A stretch of DNA of 60,000 nucleotides, taken from assembly GCF_032854445.1 (NCBI RefSeq), contig NC_088295.1, positions 51,939,249 to 51,999,248 of the forward strand. Reading direction: 5' to 3'. Below, in pieces: positions 25,660 through 36,067 of this stretch. The position numbers were made by a program, and so were the translations under genes. Each line of letters begins with the position of its first letter. The first letter of the stretch is position 1. Under the pieces are notes generated by a model. The model was not told the DNA's origin, searched no databases, and saw nothing but the letters and a program-made list of their open reading frames with translations. This DNA is from Liolophura sinensis. Taxonomy: Eukaryota; Mollusca; Polyplacophora; Chitonida; Chitonidae.

Positions 25660-26045
25660 CATCAGTCACACCTGAAGATGATCTACATGATGCAGACTAC
25701 ACACCAACCACACCTGAAAACAATTTACATGATGCAGACTGCATGTACACACCAGTCACACCTGAAAACAATCTACATGATGCAGATTACATGTAAAAAC
25801 CAACCACACCTGAAAACAATCTACATGATGCAGACTACACACCAACCATGCCTGAAAACAATCTACATCATGCAGACTACATGTACACACCAACCAAACC
25901 TAAAAACAATCTACATCATGCAGACTACACACCAACCACACCTGAAACCAATCTACATCATGCAGACTACATCATCATGTACACACCAACTACGCCTGAA
26001 AACAATCTACATGATGCAGACCACACTCCGATGACACCTGAAGAC
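25660..26045 (+). repeat. 42-bp minisatellite with 6-bp-step variants, about 9 copies
   Basis: The unit cacacctgaaaacaatctac + atgatgcagactacacaccaac sometimes carries an extra atgtac. All length changes are multiples of three. One frame reads PENNLHDADYTPTT-like repeats with a single in-frame TAA near 25794 (where other copies have TAC); a second frame is fully open over 25576-26034. The array follows an acceptor-like ctaattttacag at 25623-25634. Coding status is unproven. Confidence 0.85.
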
Positions 26046-26780
26046 AATGTACATAGTACAAAGCATGTACCATCCACATGTCATAACACTGTACAGTTTT
26101 CATGCCCATGGGCCTGTTCCACACAGCCAATTTTTGACTTGGGTTGAAATTTGAAGCTTGACGAATGTTTCTTGGTTTACAGGCAATGTCTTAAATTTAG
26201 AACTTCCAGTACTTGGGACTATGGTGTATACTCTGTATGAAGGCAATTCTTTACTCAAGTCAAAAATTGCCTTGTGCGGTAAGCTCTCATATGGAATACG
26301 TGGATTATGAATAAATTTGAATTGGAACAGCCATATTGAAACTGGCCTGACAGTATGTAAATGTATTAAGTCAAAGGTCATTGTGCTTTGTGTAGAGATG
26401 TACAGCTTTCAGGTAGGACCAAAATCCATGGTTCTGTTAGGTTTATTTATTTCTTACACATCCAGTGTTTGCTGAAAAACATATGCTGTCATACTTTTAT
26501 AGAAATTGAAGAACTGTCATTGTGTTGTTAAAGTTTATTTGCAAAATTTCAGATTTTGTCCATATATAGCACATAATTCATGGAAAATGTATCTACTTTA
26601 TGAATGCCTTTTGAATTTCTTTTTTTTTTTTTTTTTAAAGAATTTTTCACTTGTATCATGTAATGGTAATTTACTGGTGTCCAGCAAAGTATATATGTGT
26701 ATTGTTTACTGTCAGTAGGCCTATAAACAGTTTATAGCAGCAAGTTACAACTTATAATAAAAGTGAAAATTTCCAGTTAA

Positions 26781-27682
26781 CCTGTTTGTTATGTTTCTGA
26801 ATATTGGGTCACACACTGAGCTAAGTCCGAGACTAAAACATATATCGGGCCGTCCAGGCTTTATGTTATCTCCAGGCTATGTTAAACATTGATTACTATA
26901 TACCAACAAAGATAATACGCAAGTACATATACTGCTGTCCGATGTGCACTCGCGAGCATATATAGAATACGTCGAACCAAAAAACGTATTATTATTAAGC
27001 GCTATATAGATACTAAAGAATGTTTCTTATACACTGTTTAATGTCATTTCTTATTATATGTTTACCACCATTGTCGGTCTGTCCGTCCGTATTTGTGTCT
27101 GGGCTATGCCTCCCAATTGTTTTCAAAAGCTTCAGTAGCTGATAAATATTGATATAAACATAGTATCTGTTCAAATAGTAATTTCTCTGATCATGGACAG
27201 CAAAGACGAAACAAACAAACAAACAAACAAAAAACATTTATAGTTTGTCAGCACCCACGGCCGACAGACATGCAAAGCTTGATAACACAACAATTTGGCA
27301 CATCCTGTACGAATGGAGACCTAAGACAAAACTGATCAAATCAGCTGGATGTTGGTTAGTATTCGTATTAGAGTGTCAAAATACTTTCGATCGACTCCTC
27401 AAGTTGGCCTGCAACTTGAAAAAGAGATTTTTGTGCATTTGAATGACACGTCTGAAATTTTCTTTTTGTCGAAATCCTTTGCCAATTTGAGCTGGTGACT
27501 GGATAACCCTGACGATTGGCTAACTTCCGTTTTCAAGACATTCACATATAGCCGCAGGATCAGGGTAGTACATGGAGTCATATAAAAGCGTGATGATAAA
27601 CATGTGTGGCTTGCATTAATAAAGATGAAAATAAGAGAACACGTGGCTTTCCCATATCAGAAATTCCATGGGTCCAGGGAAC

Positions 27683-27739
<57 letters not shown>

Positions 27740-30410
27740 GCTGCACAATTGCCTTTGCCTTGTACCTCTGAACTCGAACGCCACGACAAAATTCTAAACG
27801 GCATTCAAGTGATCCGGTGTTAAGGCTTGGGTAGATATGAAGTCCTATACATGTACATCAAACATTGTTGGGGAAAACTTGCAGATGTACCATCTTGGAG
27901 AGAGCTTATCAAAAGAGATGGGACGGGCAACTTGTGCTGCATGCAACGCGTTATCATTCGGAATCTAAGGTGGGAGGGCCCATATACGATTCGGTCACTG
28001 TGACAATGAATGATATGGTCAAAGTCAGGTTTTAAATGTCATTTTTAGATCATTGAAAGCTGAATTCATGGTCAAGAGGAACTCTACGAAATATGGCTAC
28101 CATTATCGTCATCAGAGGTGATTTTATTTTACAGTCTAAGGCGAAAGGTTTTTAATAGTATCAAAGCAATGGCCAATTTTGTTGTGCAAGTCTCCAGCAC
28201 CATGTAATCTATAGTTTGGTCCATACAACTACATAAGTAGGGTTAAGACAATTCAGTCAAGAAATGAACACATGCTGACGCAGGCTTTGCATCCTCCAAG
28301 GGGCAAGTACATCACTGGATCAATTAGTTTAGGTACACCTAAAAGTTATGGGACAAAGTTCCACATGATGAGGTTTAACAAAATTGACTGTCTGTGATTC
28401 AGTCAATAACAGTATAACAGTATTGTGATTAGATTAGATTGTGATTTTCTCGGCATAGTGTATAAAGAAGGGTCAAAAATGTATTGCAGTGTGGCATAAC
28501 AATGTACTGAGCCAAAAGCGATGCAAATGTTGGCAAATCATATAACTTATAAGTATCACAGAATACCCCTCAATCTTGGAACACTAATTTATCTCATGTA
28601 TGTTAATTCTCCCCAGCACATCAACAAGGATGCCCAGAACACATATCAAGCACTGTTCACACCACTAAATGACAGATGTTATCACACGAAATACATCAGA
28701 ACGACTTGGCAATTAAAACTCACATGCATATATTAAAACGGATCAAACACAAGAAGTATTCCAACCAAAGATATCAATACCAAAGCACATCATGTCTCCT
28801 TAATCAGTTTTCTCTTTAGGTTCCATACCCTAATCTTTGACTTTGCCAAGGGCTATCAAAAAACCATGTCCTGTAGCAAGTCCAAAGTACTGGAAACATG
28901 GAAACAATAGGATACGTTTAATAAGTAGTATGTTGAAAACAGTCCATACACCGCTTGGCCACAGAGGTACACTGGCACACAGGTTCCATACCGACATAAC
29001 GAATTATCTTGCGCGTTTCTGCGACACTGCTGAAGATCAATATAAATGGTTGGTCCCGGTCCGGAACAGACTTGCTTATCTCCTCCAATGTGGTTTTGAC
29101 GGCACATACATTTATCAGACACTGGCAAAATGCCTAGCATAAACAACCGCCTTTTGGCAAGGTTGACGTTACAGGGAACTGACATTTTTAATACTCTGTA
29201 GAAGACAGTACAAAAGAAAAAGCAAAGTATGAACAAGTTTGCTTTTTAATCTAAGACAACAAATCCAAAGAGATAACAGCTCAATCAAGTAACGCCAGGG
29301 GGTCACACAGTAAGCACAGAAAATGCAAATCTTACCACTGTCATATTCAGTATCAATGTTCTCCATTTGTGGAGTCTGATCTAGCAATGCTGACAAACGT
29401 AGGGTTCGTGGGTATGTCTGTGCCTTTGTGTGAGACTGTTGTCATCAAAGTTGGGACAAGTCGAAGCAAATTTGAATAGAAACCGTTTGCTCTGTTATAC
29501 AAAAATAACAATCAGAATTTGTTATTTATGGAGGGACACCGACATCCTGACGTGGAAATTCAGTAAAAAAGGGTACTCAAAAACATAACAAAGTTATCCT
29601 CTTTCAGTAAACACAATGGGCATTCTATAATAAAAGTTGAAGCCATCGTTAGATTCGTGTTTGTTCGGGGTAACCAAACTGACTAAAAAAAAATTACCCT
29701 AACTCGACTTTTTAATTAATTTATCTTCCTCTCAGTGCCACAATGTCCCAGTCTCTTTCATTAGCCAAAATAATCACATTAAGGACAATACGACGTTACA
29801 GTGGAAGCTGATACGTTGTAACATTGTAGACGTTGCACTACAATCCATTTTGACCTAACAGTGGCTCAAGGTCGTACTTCACACCTCATAGGATTGAAGC
29901 ATATGCCGTCTCCCCATTGTATACAGATCTACAGGAAATTGATAAATTATTATATCTGAGGTATTGACTCAAAGGGCAAAGATAAACCATATTTGTGAGG
30001 GATACATCTTTGCAGCAAAACTTGTAAAATACACACAAAACTCATGGAAAATGTGATTATATAATTTATATTTCTGTAAAACTTTCTGTGAAGGTGAACA
30101 TTTTACTTCGACGATGAACATTATGGTGGGTTTTCTTGATTAAGTATGGGTCATCAGCATTTTCATCGTCGGCCATGGTTGACCACAGTTTTTTTTTTTT
30201 ACCAGCAGTTCATGGTCGCGCTCCATGCAACCATAATTTCCATGGTCATCCATAGCTGACCACAAATTTATGACCAGCATTTTCATGGTCACACTCGAAT
30301 TAATCATAATTTTTATGGTCAGACCGACAGTGTAATATAATATGAATGGGTGGGTTGGAGTGGGGTGTGGTTTCATGTCTGGTGTCTTCGGAATGATTTA
30401 TGATAGCCTA
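26781..30410. other. Gene-poor interval between REV3L and the Harbinger element
   Basis: Contains the TA microsatellite, a fragment of the 920-1940 repeat family near 27055-27130, and an imperfect ~90-bp duplication rich in catggtca/gaccatg motifs at about 30140-30325. Open frames at 28837-29142 (+) and 28856-29236 (-) overlap and match nothing I recognise. Confidence 0.65.
27685..27737. repeat. (TA)n microsatellite
   Basis: An uninterrupted run of alternating TA of about 50 bp, followed by catgctgc. Reading frames through it encode IY repeats and are not genes. Confidence 0.97.
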
Positions 30411-30747
30411 AAGCTTCGTTTACTGGCGAGCGGTAAAGTAGCGGTAGTGGTAGCGACAGCGGCAGCAGTCAGCGAATTTTTTTCTTATGTACAATTTTCC
30501 TATGTAGTGTTCACTGGCGAGCGGCGGCGGCAAACCGGCGGAGAAGCGGTTTTTTTCGCCGTTTTCCGCTCGCCGCTGGAATGGTCCAAGGGGCATTTAA
30601 ATCCGCTCGCCGCTAGCCGGTGCAATCGCCGCGGAGGGGATTTCCCAGATTCACTTTCGGTTTCGATCAAGGAAACACGTGCAGAAGAGAACTAATTGCA
30701 ATAAACACATGCTAAGTTGACTTTTAAACGTAAGATTAACAGCAGAA

Positions 30748-33700
30748 ATGCCTCCGAAGTCAAATGATAGTGATATTGAGAAGCTGATAGAGCATGTAAA
30801 GGTGCACCCTGCCATATACCACTGTACCAGGGCGGACCACATGGACTCGCTGAAGATTGACAACATCTGGCGCAGTATAGGCAAGCAAATGGCAAAGCCT
30901 GGCATGTCAGGTAAGCTGGCATCGATTTGAAGAGGTCCTATTTCATTCCACTCATATTTTCTCCTGAAATATAGGCCTATAGGCTATACGTAGTGAACGA
31001 TATGACGCAGGATTGGGTTGTTCCCATTGGAACGGTCATTATACATTTTATTTCAGATTAATCAGACACACTAGAAGCAAAATTAATAGTACAAAGAAAT
31101 AATGATTTGTGGATTTCCACAGGAGCTGATTGGAAGAAGAAATGGAAGAATATTGTCGACGCCAACAGGAAATATACAAAGAAAATAAAGGAGAAGAAAA
31201 GCGGTGAGGCTGCAAAGCCGGTCAGAGCCTATAAATTTGCAGGGATTCTATCGTTCTTGGAAAATTACGGGAATGAAGATAGGTGAGTTTTACGGGTCTC
31301 AATTATCAAACTGCAACATACGTTTATCAAAGCCAAATATGTCAGAAAGTAATTCAATGTTATTTTGAATTTTTTTAGCACCGAGTCGAACGTGATGCCG
31401 TTGTCAGACGAAGAAAACGACACTGAGTCTTGGAAGGACTCGATGGAAAGGTTTGTTTGTTAATTACTAATTCAAATATCCTCTTTCAACATGTCTTTCT
31501 TGCCATGGTACGGATCCATCTTGAAGAAAAAAGTCTTTGTATCGCTCGCGCACCTCCATAGCATCATTTCGCGCTCTACCTCCAATGCCGGCTAAAGGGC
31601 AAATTCCCTCTGCATGCGAAAGATCAGGTGCCTCATTGACCAACGCCTTTATGTGAACTGCCGTTGACAGAGCCTGCAGCATGTTATGAAGAACAGTAGC
31701 AGCTTTCACTATGTCCGTCACATGTGTACGATTCACTGCTATTTTTGTGTGAAACACCCGCCATCGGGCAGCTAATATACCGAAGGCGTTTTCAACAATT
31801 CTCCTGGCTCTGCTTAGTCGGTAATTGAAAATACGCTTATCTAGCGATAGTTGCCTACATCAGATTCGTCATCAATGGAAACGCCTCATCTCCAACGGCG
31901 ACAAATGGTACAGGACCGACGCGCATATAGTTATTTAATACCTCGTCAGCAGGGAAGATGAATCGGTTCCCGAAAAAGCTTCTTGAACATACACCTCCAT
32001 CGCTGTTGCGACCGAAGGCTCCGATATCGACTGCTATGAATTTCAAATTCGCATCCACTAGCGCCAGAAGTACAACCGAACAGGTACCCTTGTAGCTGAA
32101 ATACAGAGAACCCGAATTATCTGGCTTCCTCATAACTACATGTTTCCCATCTATGGCGCCTAAACACTGTGGGAACTGCCATTTAATCCAAAACTCTTCT
32201 GCGATCGCTTTCCATTCTTCTGGGGAGTTTGGTGCTTTCATGAATTGTATAGAACTGACAATTTGTTCCAAATAGCAGCGCATACTTCCGGGACGATTTG
32301 GGCCACTGTACTCGCTCCAATTCGGAAGGCAAACGCGAGTGACCGATATGATTCACCAGTTGCCAGATACCTGTGAAAACATAGAATATTTTTCATTATT
32401 ATTTATAATAAATAACGTGACGTTGCAGCAGGCGCCAGCTGTACGTTCCACATGACGTCACAGTATGGGAGGCTTGTGGTTAATGTTTTGTGTCATTAAA
32501 TTAGGCCTAACTGGTTTTATGAGTTTTTAAAAGGAATTTGATACCGAAATTTCTTATAAATAATAAATAGAATATTACACAGTAGAATGCCACAGATATC
32601 GTTCTCGTGGAAGCTTTGATGATAACTCACTCGATGCTGCGCGTCTCGTGAGTTATCGTCGTCAGCTTTGATGATAACCCATTCGACGCTGCGCGTCTCG
32701 TGGGTTATCGTCGTCAGCTTTCACTCGAACAAGATCTGTGGTATCCACCCTTCACTGTGTAATATCCTCTATTTATTACTGCATTGAAGTCTTTGGTTTG
32801 AGTTGAGTTGATATTTTGTACCAATGTCACGCGCAGCGCTTGCAAGCGTCGAGTCACGATTCGCCACATTTTCATGATTTCAGACGAATATTTATTCAGG
32901 GCGATCCACCGATACAAAATTCGACAAAACGAATCAGTCGCTAATCTGTCAGTCGCAGCTCACAGCAAAGGCTCAGAATGAAAAACTTTTACTGAAAACA
33001 GTATTTATCTGATCAGCTGAAGTTTGATCTGCTGTTGCAGGTCGACCTTGTCAGGTGATGACGAATTCAACGATATGGACATGGACAACGAGTCTGTCAT
33101 TTCCATGTCATCTTCCCGGTCTGAACAACGACGAGAGAATGACCTAAAGGAGAAGAACCAGCCATTGGCCGGGGTCTCATCCATGTCCTCCAGCCGTTCT
33201 TCACGACGAGAGAATTACCCATCTGATGAGTCACAGCCATTGGCGAGGGACTCAGCTGACCATTCGCAATCATTATCAACTGAAAAGGTTTCCGAAGAAA
33301 CCTCGAGAAAGAAGAAGAAAGCGGTTCATCGTGGACGTCACAGTTTAACACCAGATAACGATAGCTCATTGGAAAATGCCTTGACTAGTTTTATTTCTGC
33401 AGCCACACAATCGCGCCAACAGGTTAAGGACATAGCAGCAGACAGCGCAGAGGATCTGTTATTTTCGAATTACTCCATACGTTTAAAACAATTACCAACG
33501 ACTCTTCAACATTACGTCAAGCTTCAGATCTCGCAAATCTTTTTCAACGCCGAAAATCCGGACAGTAGCATTACTATTACACCTCTACCGCTGCGACCTC
33601 AACCCACGGTGCCCTATCCGTCCTCAAGCCAAAGCCATGTGATCCAGAATTCTGTGTGGCCTGCACCTCAAACCAGCCTCCAGCCCTGTACTTCGGGACA

Positions 33701-33875
33701 AAATTCTTTGTACCGCTCCGACGACCTGTTACCGGACATGTCAATGCCTCCACCAAGCCAGAATTCAGAATTTCACCCTAAAGTCGACAACACTTCGCAG
33801 GACGTGGGGACAGCCGCGCCGATGGATATTATACGTTCTGCCTTCCGAATTGCATATGTTGACAATGATAATTGA
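30748..33875 (+). CDS. Harbinger accessory protein with MADF and BESS domains (4 exons, 409 aa)
   Basis: DNA-binding partner protein of Harbinger elements; in characterised members it helps nuclear import and end recognition by the transposase. Exons: 30748-30910, 31123-31282, 31379-31450, 33041-33875; the sum is 1230 nt and phases close. Seen: a MADF domain at about residues 9-100 (IEKLIEHVKVHPAIY, NIWRSIGKQM, ADWKKKWKNIVDANRKYTKK, AYKFAGILSFLENYG). Next come an acidic Ser-rich linker, a basic RKKKKAVHRGR stretch at about 221-231 that could be an NLS, and a BESS-like motif at about 270-303 (NYSIRLKQLPTTLQHYVKLQ), then a Pro/Ser-rich tail. No frame lesion is visible, unlike the transposase. 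Its third intron (31451-33040) contains the whole second exon of the transposase on the other strand. Confidence 0.85.
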
Positions 33876-34602
33876 GAATTGATATTGACAAGATATTCAT
33901 AATTATTAACCTTTTTTAACAATGATAAGAAGATCGGAAAAGTCGATCCATGATAATGTTTAGCTGATCAGATGATTATTTTCTGTGTGAGCCTACTGAG
34001 TTTGTCTGAATACGAGAAGTTTATGTTCTATAGCCAAAATGTTCTATGAACCTTTGATCAATCTGTATTTTCTTGTTGATATCCTTTCACTATCATACCC
34101 AGGAGTTTGGTATGCACTTTGAACTCAACTTAATTTCAACACTCGCCGGAGATGGGAGTGTGTTTTGTTTTTCCTGTTGTCCTTTCAACGTCAAAATTAA
34201 GTATTGTGTCAAACATTAAGTTCTGGACTGGCTGGTTTGTATTAGCACATGACAATAAAAAACGAGAAATTCTCACCTAATAGTTAGACTCAGTCGTTCT
34301 CTTGCTTGTATGACATAGGTGCGGGAATGATGCATCTTTGATATTCCTTCTTCAACTAGATGGAACACTTGGGCAAACTGCTCCCTTGACATCCTGTGAA
34401 ACTCAATGAACTTTTCTTCGAACTGCCCAAGTTCTTTAACCAGTGTATGGAAAACCCCGTGTGTGTTGCGACTCTGTAATATGGGGTGGACGTTCCATCG
34501 TCGAAATCTTCTCCTCTTTTTTCGTTTCAGCAGCAGTATGCCTAATCCGATGATAATGATATCTTGATCACGATCAGCGAGAGTTGGCTGTACGGGGACC
34601 AT
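31467..34602 (-). pseudogene. Harbinger DDE transposase (HARBI1-like), two frame-breaking lesions
   Basis: Exon 1 is 34602-34277 (ERLSLTIR at its end, donor gtgag) and exon 2 runs from 32370 (YLATGESYRSLAFAFRIG) to a stop at 31467-31469. The phases join as R|YLATGESYRSL. The DDE residues are present: Asp in CLGAIDGKHV, Asp in VDIGAFGRNSDGGV and Glu in ARRIVENAFGIL. Two breaks are seen. Near 32238-32246 the frame of VPEVCAAIWNKLSVLYNS stops, and the family sequence resumes at MKAPNSPEEW one frame over. Near 31855-31858 NLM is followed at once by TAG, and the family sequence resumes as RQLSLDKRIFNYRLSRARR after an apparent loss of a few codons. The gene therefore cannot encode one full-length transposase as written. 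A sequencing indel could explain the first break, less easily the second. Confidence 0.85.
32613..32716. repeat. Two tandem 52-bp hairpin units inside the Harbinger element
   Basis: Two copies, 32613-32664 and 32665-32716, each begin gctttgatgataac and contain an inverted repeat around ctgcgcgtctcg. The arms are gataactcac/gtgagttatc in copy 1 and gataaccca/tgggttatc in copy 2. The unit lies in non-coding sequence between transposase exon 2 and the last MADF exon. Confidence 0.8.
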
Positions 34603-34819
34603 GATGGAAATGAAAACCGCTCGTACCGCGTTTCAGTAAACACTCACCCCTGCGGAAAAAAAAAACGCTGCCGCTACCAAAGCCGCCGCTGCGGCCGCGG
34701 ACGCTATCGCTACCGAAACCGCTAAATCTACCGCTCGCCAGTAAACGAAGCTTCATACTTCAGTGGTGGCGGCACACTGACGGCATGGGCTCGTCACGCC
34801 ACAACGAGACACAGTATTC

Positions 34820-35350
34820 ATTTATTTATTTATTTGATTGGTGCTTTACGCCGTACTCAAGAATATATCACTTATACGACGGGACCGGCCCGGATAGCAC
34901 AGTTGGTAGAGCGCCCGCTTCGGGACCGGTAGATCGAGGATCAATCCTTGATCGAGTCACACCTAAGACTTTGAAAGAGGAAGTTGTAACTTCCTCGCTT
35001 GGCGTTCAGCATGAAGGGGATAGTGCAACGACTGGTTGACCCGTATCAGTATAATGGCTCGGGCGGGGCAGCTTACTTGCCTTCGGTAAGTCGTCTCAGT
35101 GAAGCAGCACTAAATAAAAGAGCGGTGGAAATCCGTCCTGCAACAAGGAGGCACATTACACGTACATGCACCCTAATGATTCCTTCGTTGTCATTTGACT
35201 GAAAAATTGTTGAGTACGACGTTAAACCCCAAGCACTCACTCACTCACTTATACGACGGCGGCAAACATCATGGTGGGAGGAAAGCGGGAACAGCCAGGG
35301 GAAACCCACGACTATCCACAGCTTGCTGGAAGACCTTCCCACGTACGCAG
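34820..35350 (-). mobile_element. SINE family A copy split by a family B insertion
   Basis: The family A tail (tttatttgattggtgcttta then cgccgtactcaagaatat) occupies 34820-34882 and its body resumes at 35260 (cggcaaacatcatggtggga). The head is missing. The gap is filled by the family B copy at 34883-35245. Confidence 0.88.
34883..35245 (+). mobile_element. SINE family B, nested inside a family A copy
   Basis: The tRNA-like head (ggatagcacagttggtagag with A-box; gatcaatccttgatcgagtc near the B-box) is followed by a body and tail gttaaaccccaagcactcac. The duplication cacttatacgacgg at 34869-34882 and 35246-35259 defines the insertion; the first three bases may instead be tail. Confidence 0.92.
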
Positions 35351-35545
35351 GGCATAGTAGGCCTATGCCTATATAGTATGTAATTAATGCACACATTGGA
35401 TAAGCTCGGTCATCGTTCTCACTTTACGTCCTGGAATTTTTTTTAAAATAAAACCCATACATAAGCATTTAGCCTACTTCTAATTAATATTCTGCCTGGA
35501 TACTGTAATCGCCTTACTTTTGCTTGGCCATGAATTGAAAAATTA

Positions 35546-35683
35546 TATTTATTTATTTTATTGGTGTTTTACGCCGTCCTCAAGAATATTTCACTTACAC
35601 AACAACGGCCAGCAGAGCCCGGGGGAAACCCACACCCATCTGCAGGTTGTTGACAGACCTTTTCCCCAACAGCCGGAGAGGAT
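35546..35683 (-). mobile_element. SINE family A fragment
   Basis: Tail plus part of the body in reverse (ggtgttttacgccgtcctca, gaatatttcacttacac, gggggaaacccacacccatc); head missing and diverged. Confidence 0.82.
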
Positions 35684-36067
35684 GAAGAATTATATAGTAA
35701 ATATGCCAGTTAAGCTACACATTAAAGGTACTATATCTTAGAAGTTAAGAAATTGTATATATTTGGATACGTGATCGGTACTTGTGCATTTACATGTAGT
35801 GCAAAAAGACAACCCTAAACTTTGGGTGTAATAATTAATATGTGATTTTTGCCGTTTAATTTGTGTCGAAACAGCGGCTAAGAAAATGTAGTTGTTGCTC
35901 AGATAGTGACACGGGGTCGTTCACAGAAAAGGGCCTATTAACATAGACGTCGCTGGTAGCCTCGTCAGGCCATCCAAAGGTCTACCTGTAGTTCTAGTTC
36001 GCTCATCGTATGCAAGTACTGTGTCAATAACCTGCAAGTTAGTATCCTGTGTGAGCAAGTTTAAAAG

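Larger units (their letters stand above)
22104..26780 (+). other. REV3L downstream region, possible long 3'UTR, no other gene seen
   Basis: After the REV3L stop there is no convincing coding sequence up to 26780. The region holds plain AT-rich DNA (22104-23330, 25110-25640) and three minisatellites. An aataaa hexamer at 26757-26762 could be a polyadenylation signal. Whether the REV3L transcript reaches it is inference; a nearer, non-canonical signal is equally possible. Confidence 0.35.
30411..34753. mobile_element. PIF/Harbinger DNA transposon, 4.3 kb, with TIRs
   Basis: Both ends carry the same terminal inverted repeat, starting aagcttcgtttactggcgag (30411 onwards on +, 34753 backwards on -). 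The identity covers about 25 bp and is followed by GC-rich, looser repeat of gcggtag/gcgagcgg units. It encloses the two genes typical of the superfamily: a MADF/Myb-like DNA-binding protein on + and a DDE nuclease on -. No perfect 3-bp target duplication is visible; the nearest is TAA on the left and TCA on the right, allowing one base of TIR slippage. The element lies upstream of catalase and downstream of REV3L, outside both coding regions. Confidence 0.93.

Noticed and set aside
27578-27804. Short frames with IYIYIY runs
   Set aside because: Translation of the TA microsatellite.
28837-29236. Overlapping + and - frames of 101 and 126 codons
   Set aside because: Mutually overlapping, no recognisable motif, no splice or start evidence.
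33097-33369. 90-codon minus frame inside the Harbinger element
   Set aside because: Shadow of the MADF gene's last exon on the opposite strand.
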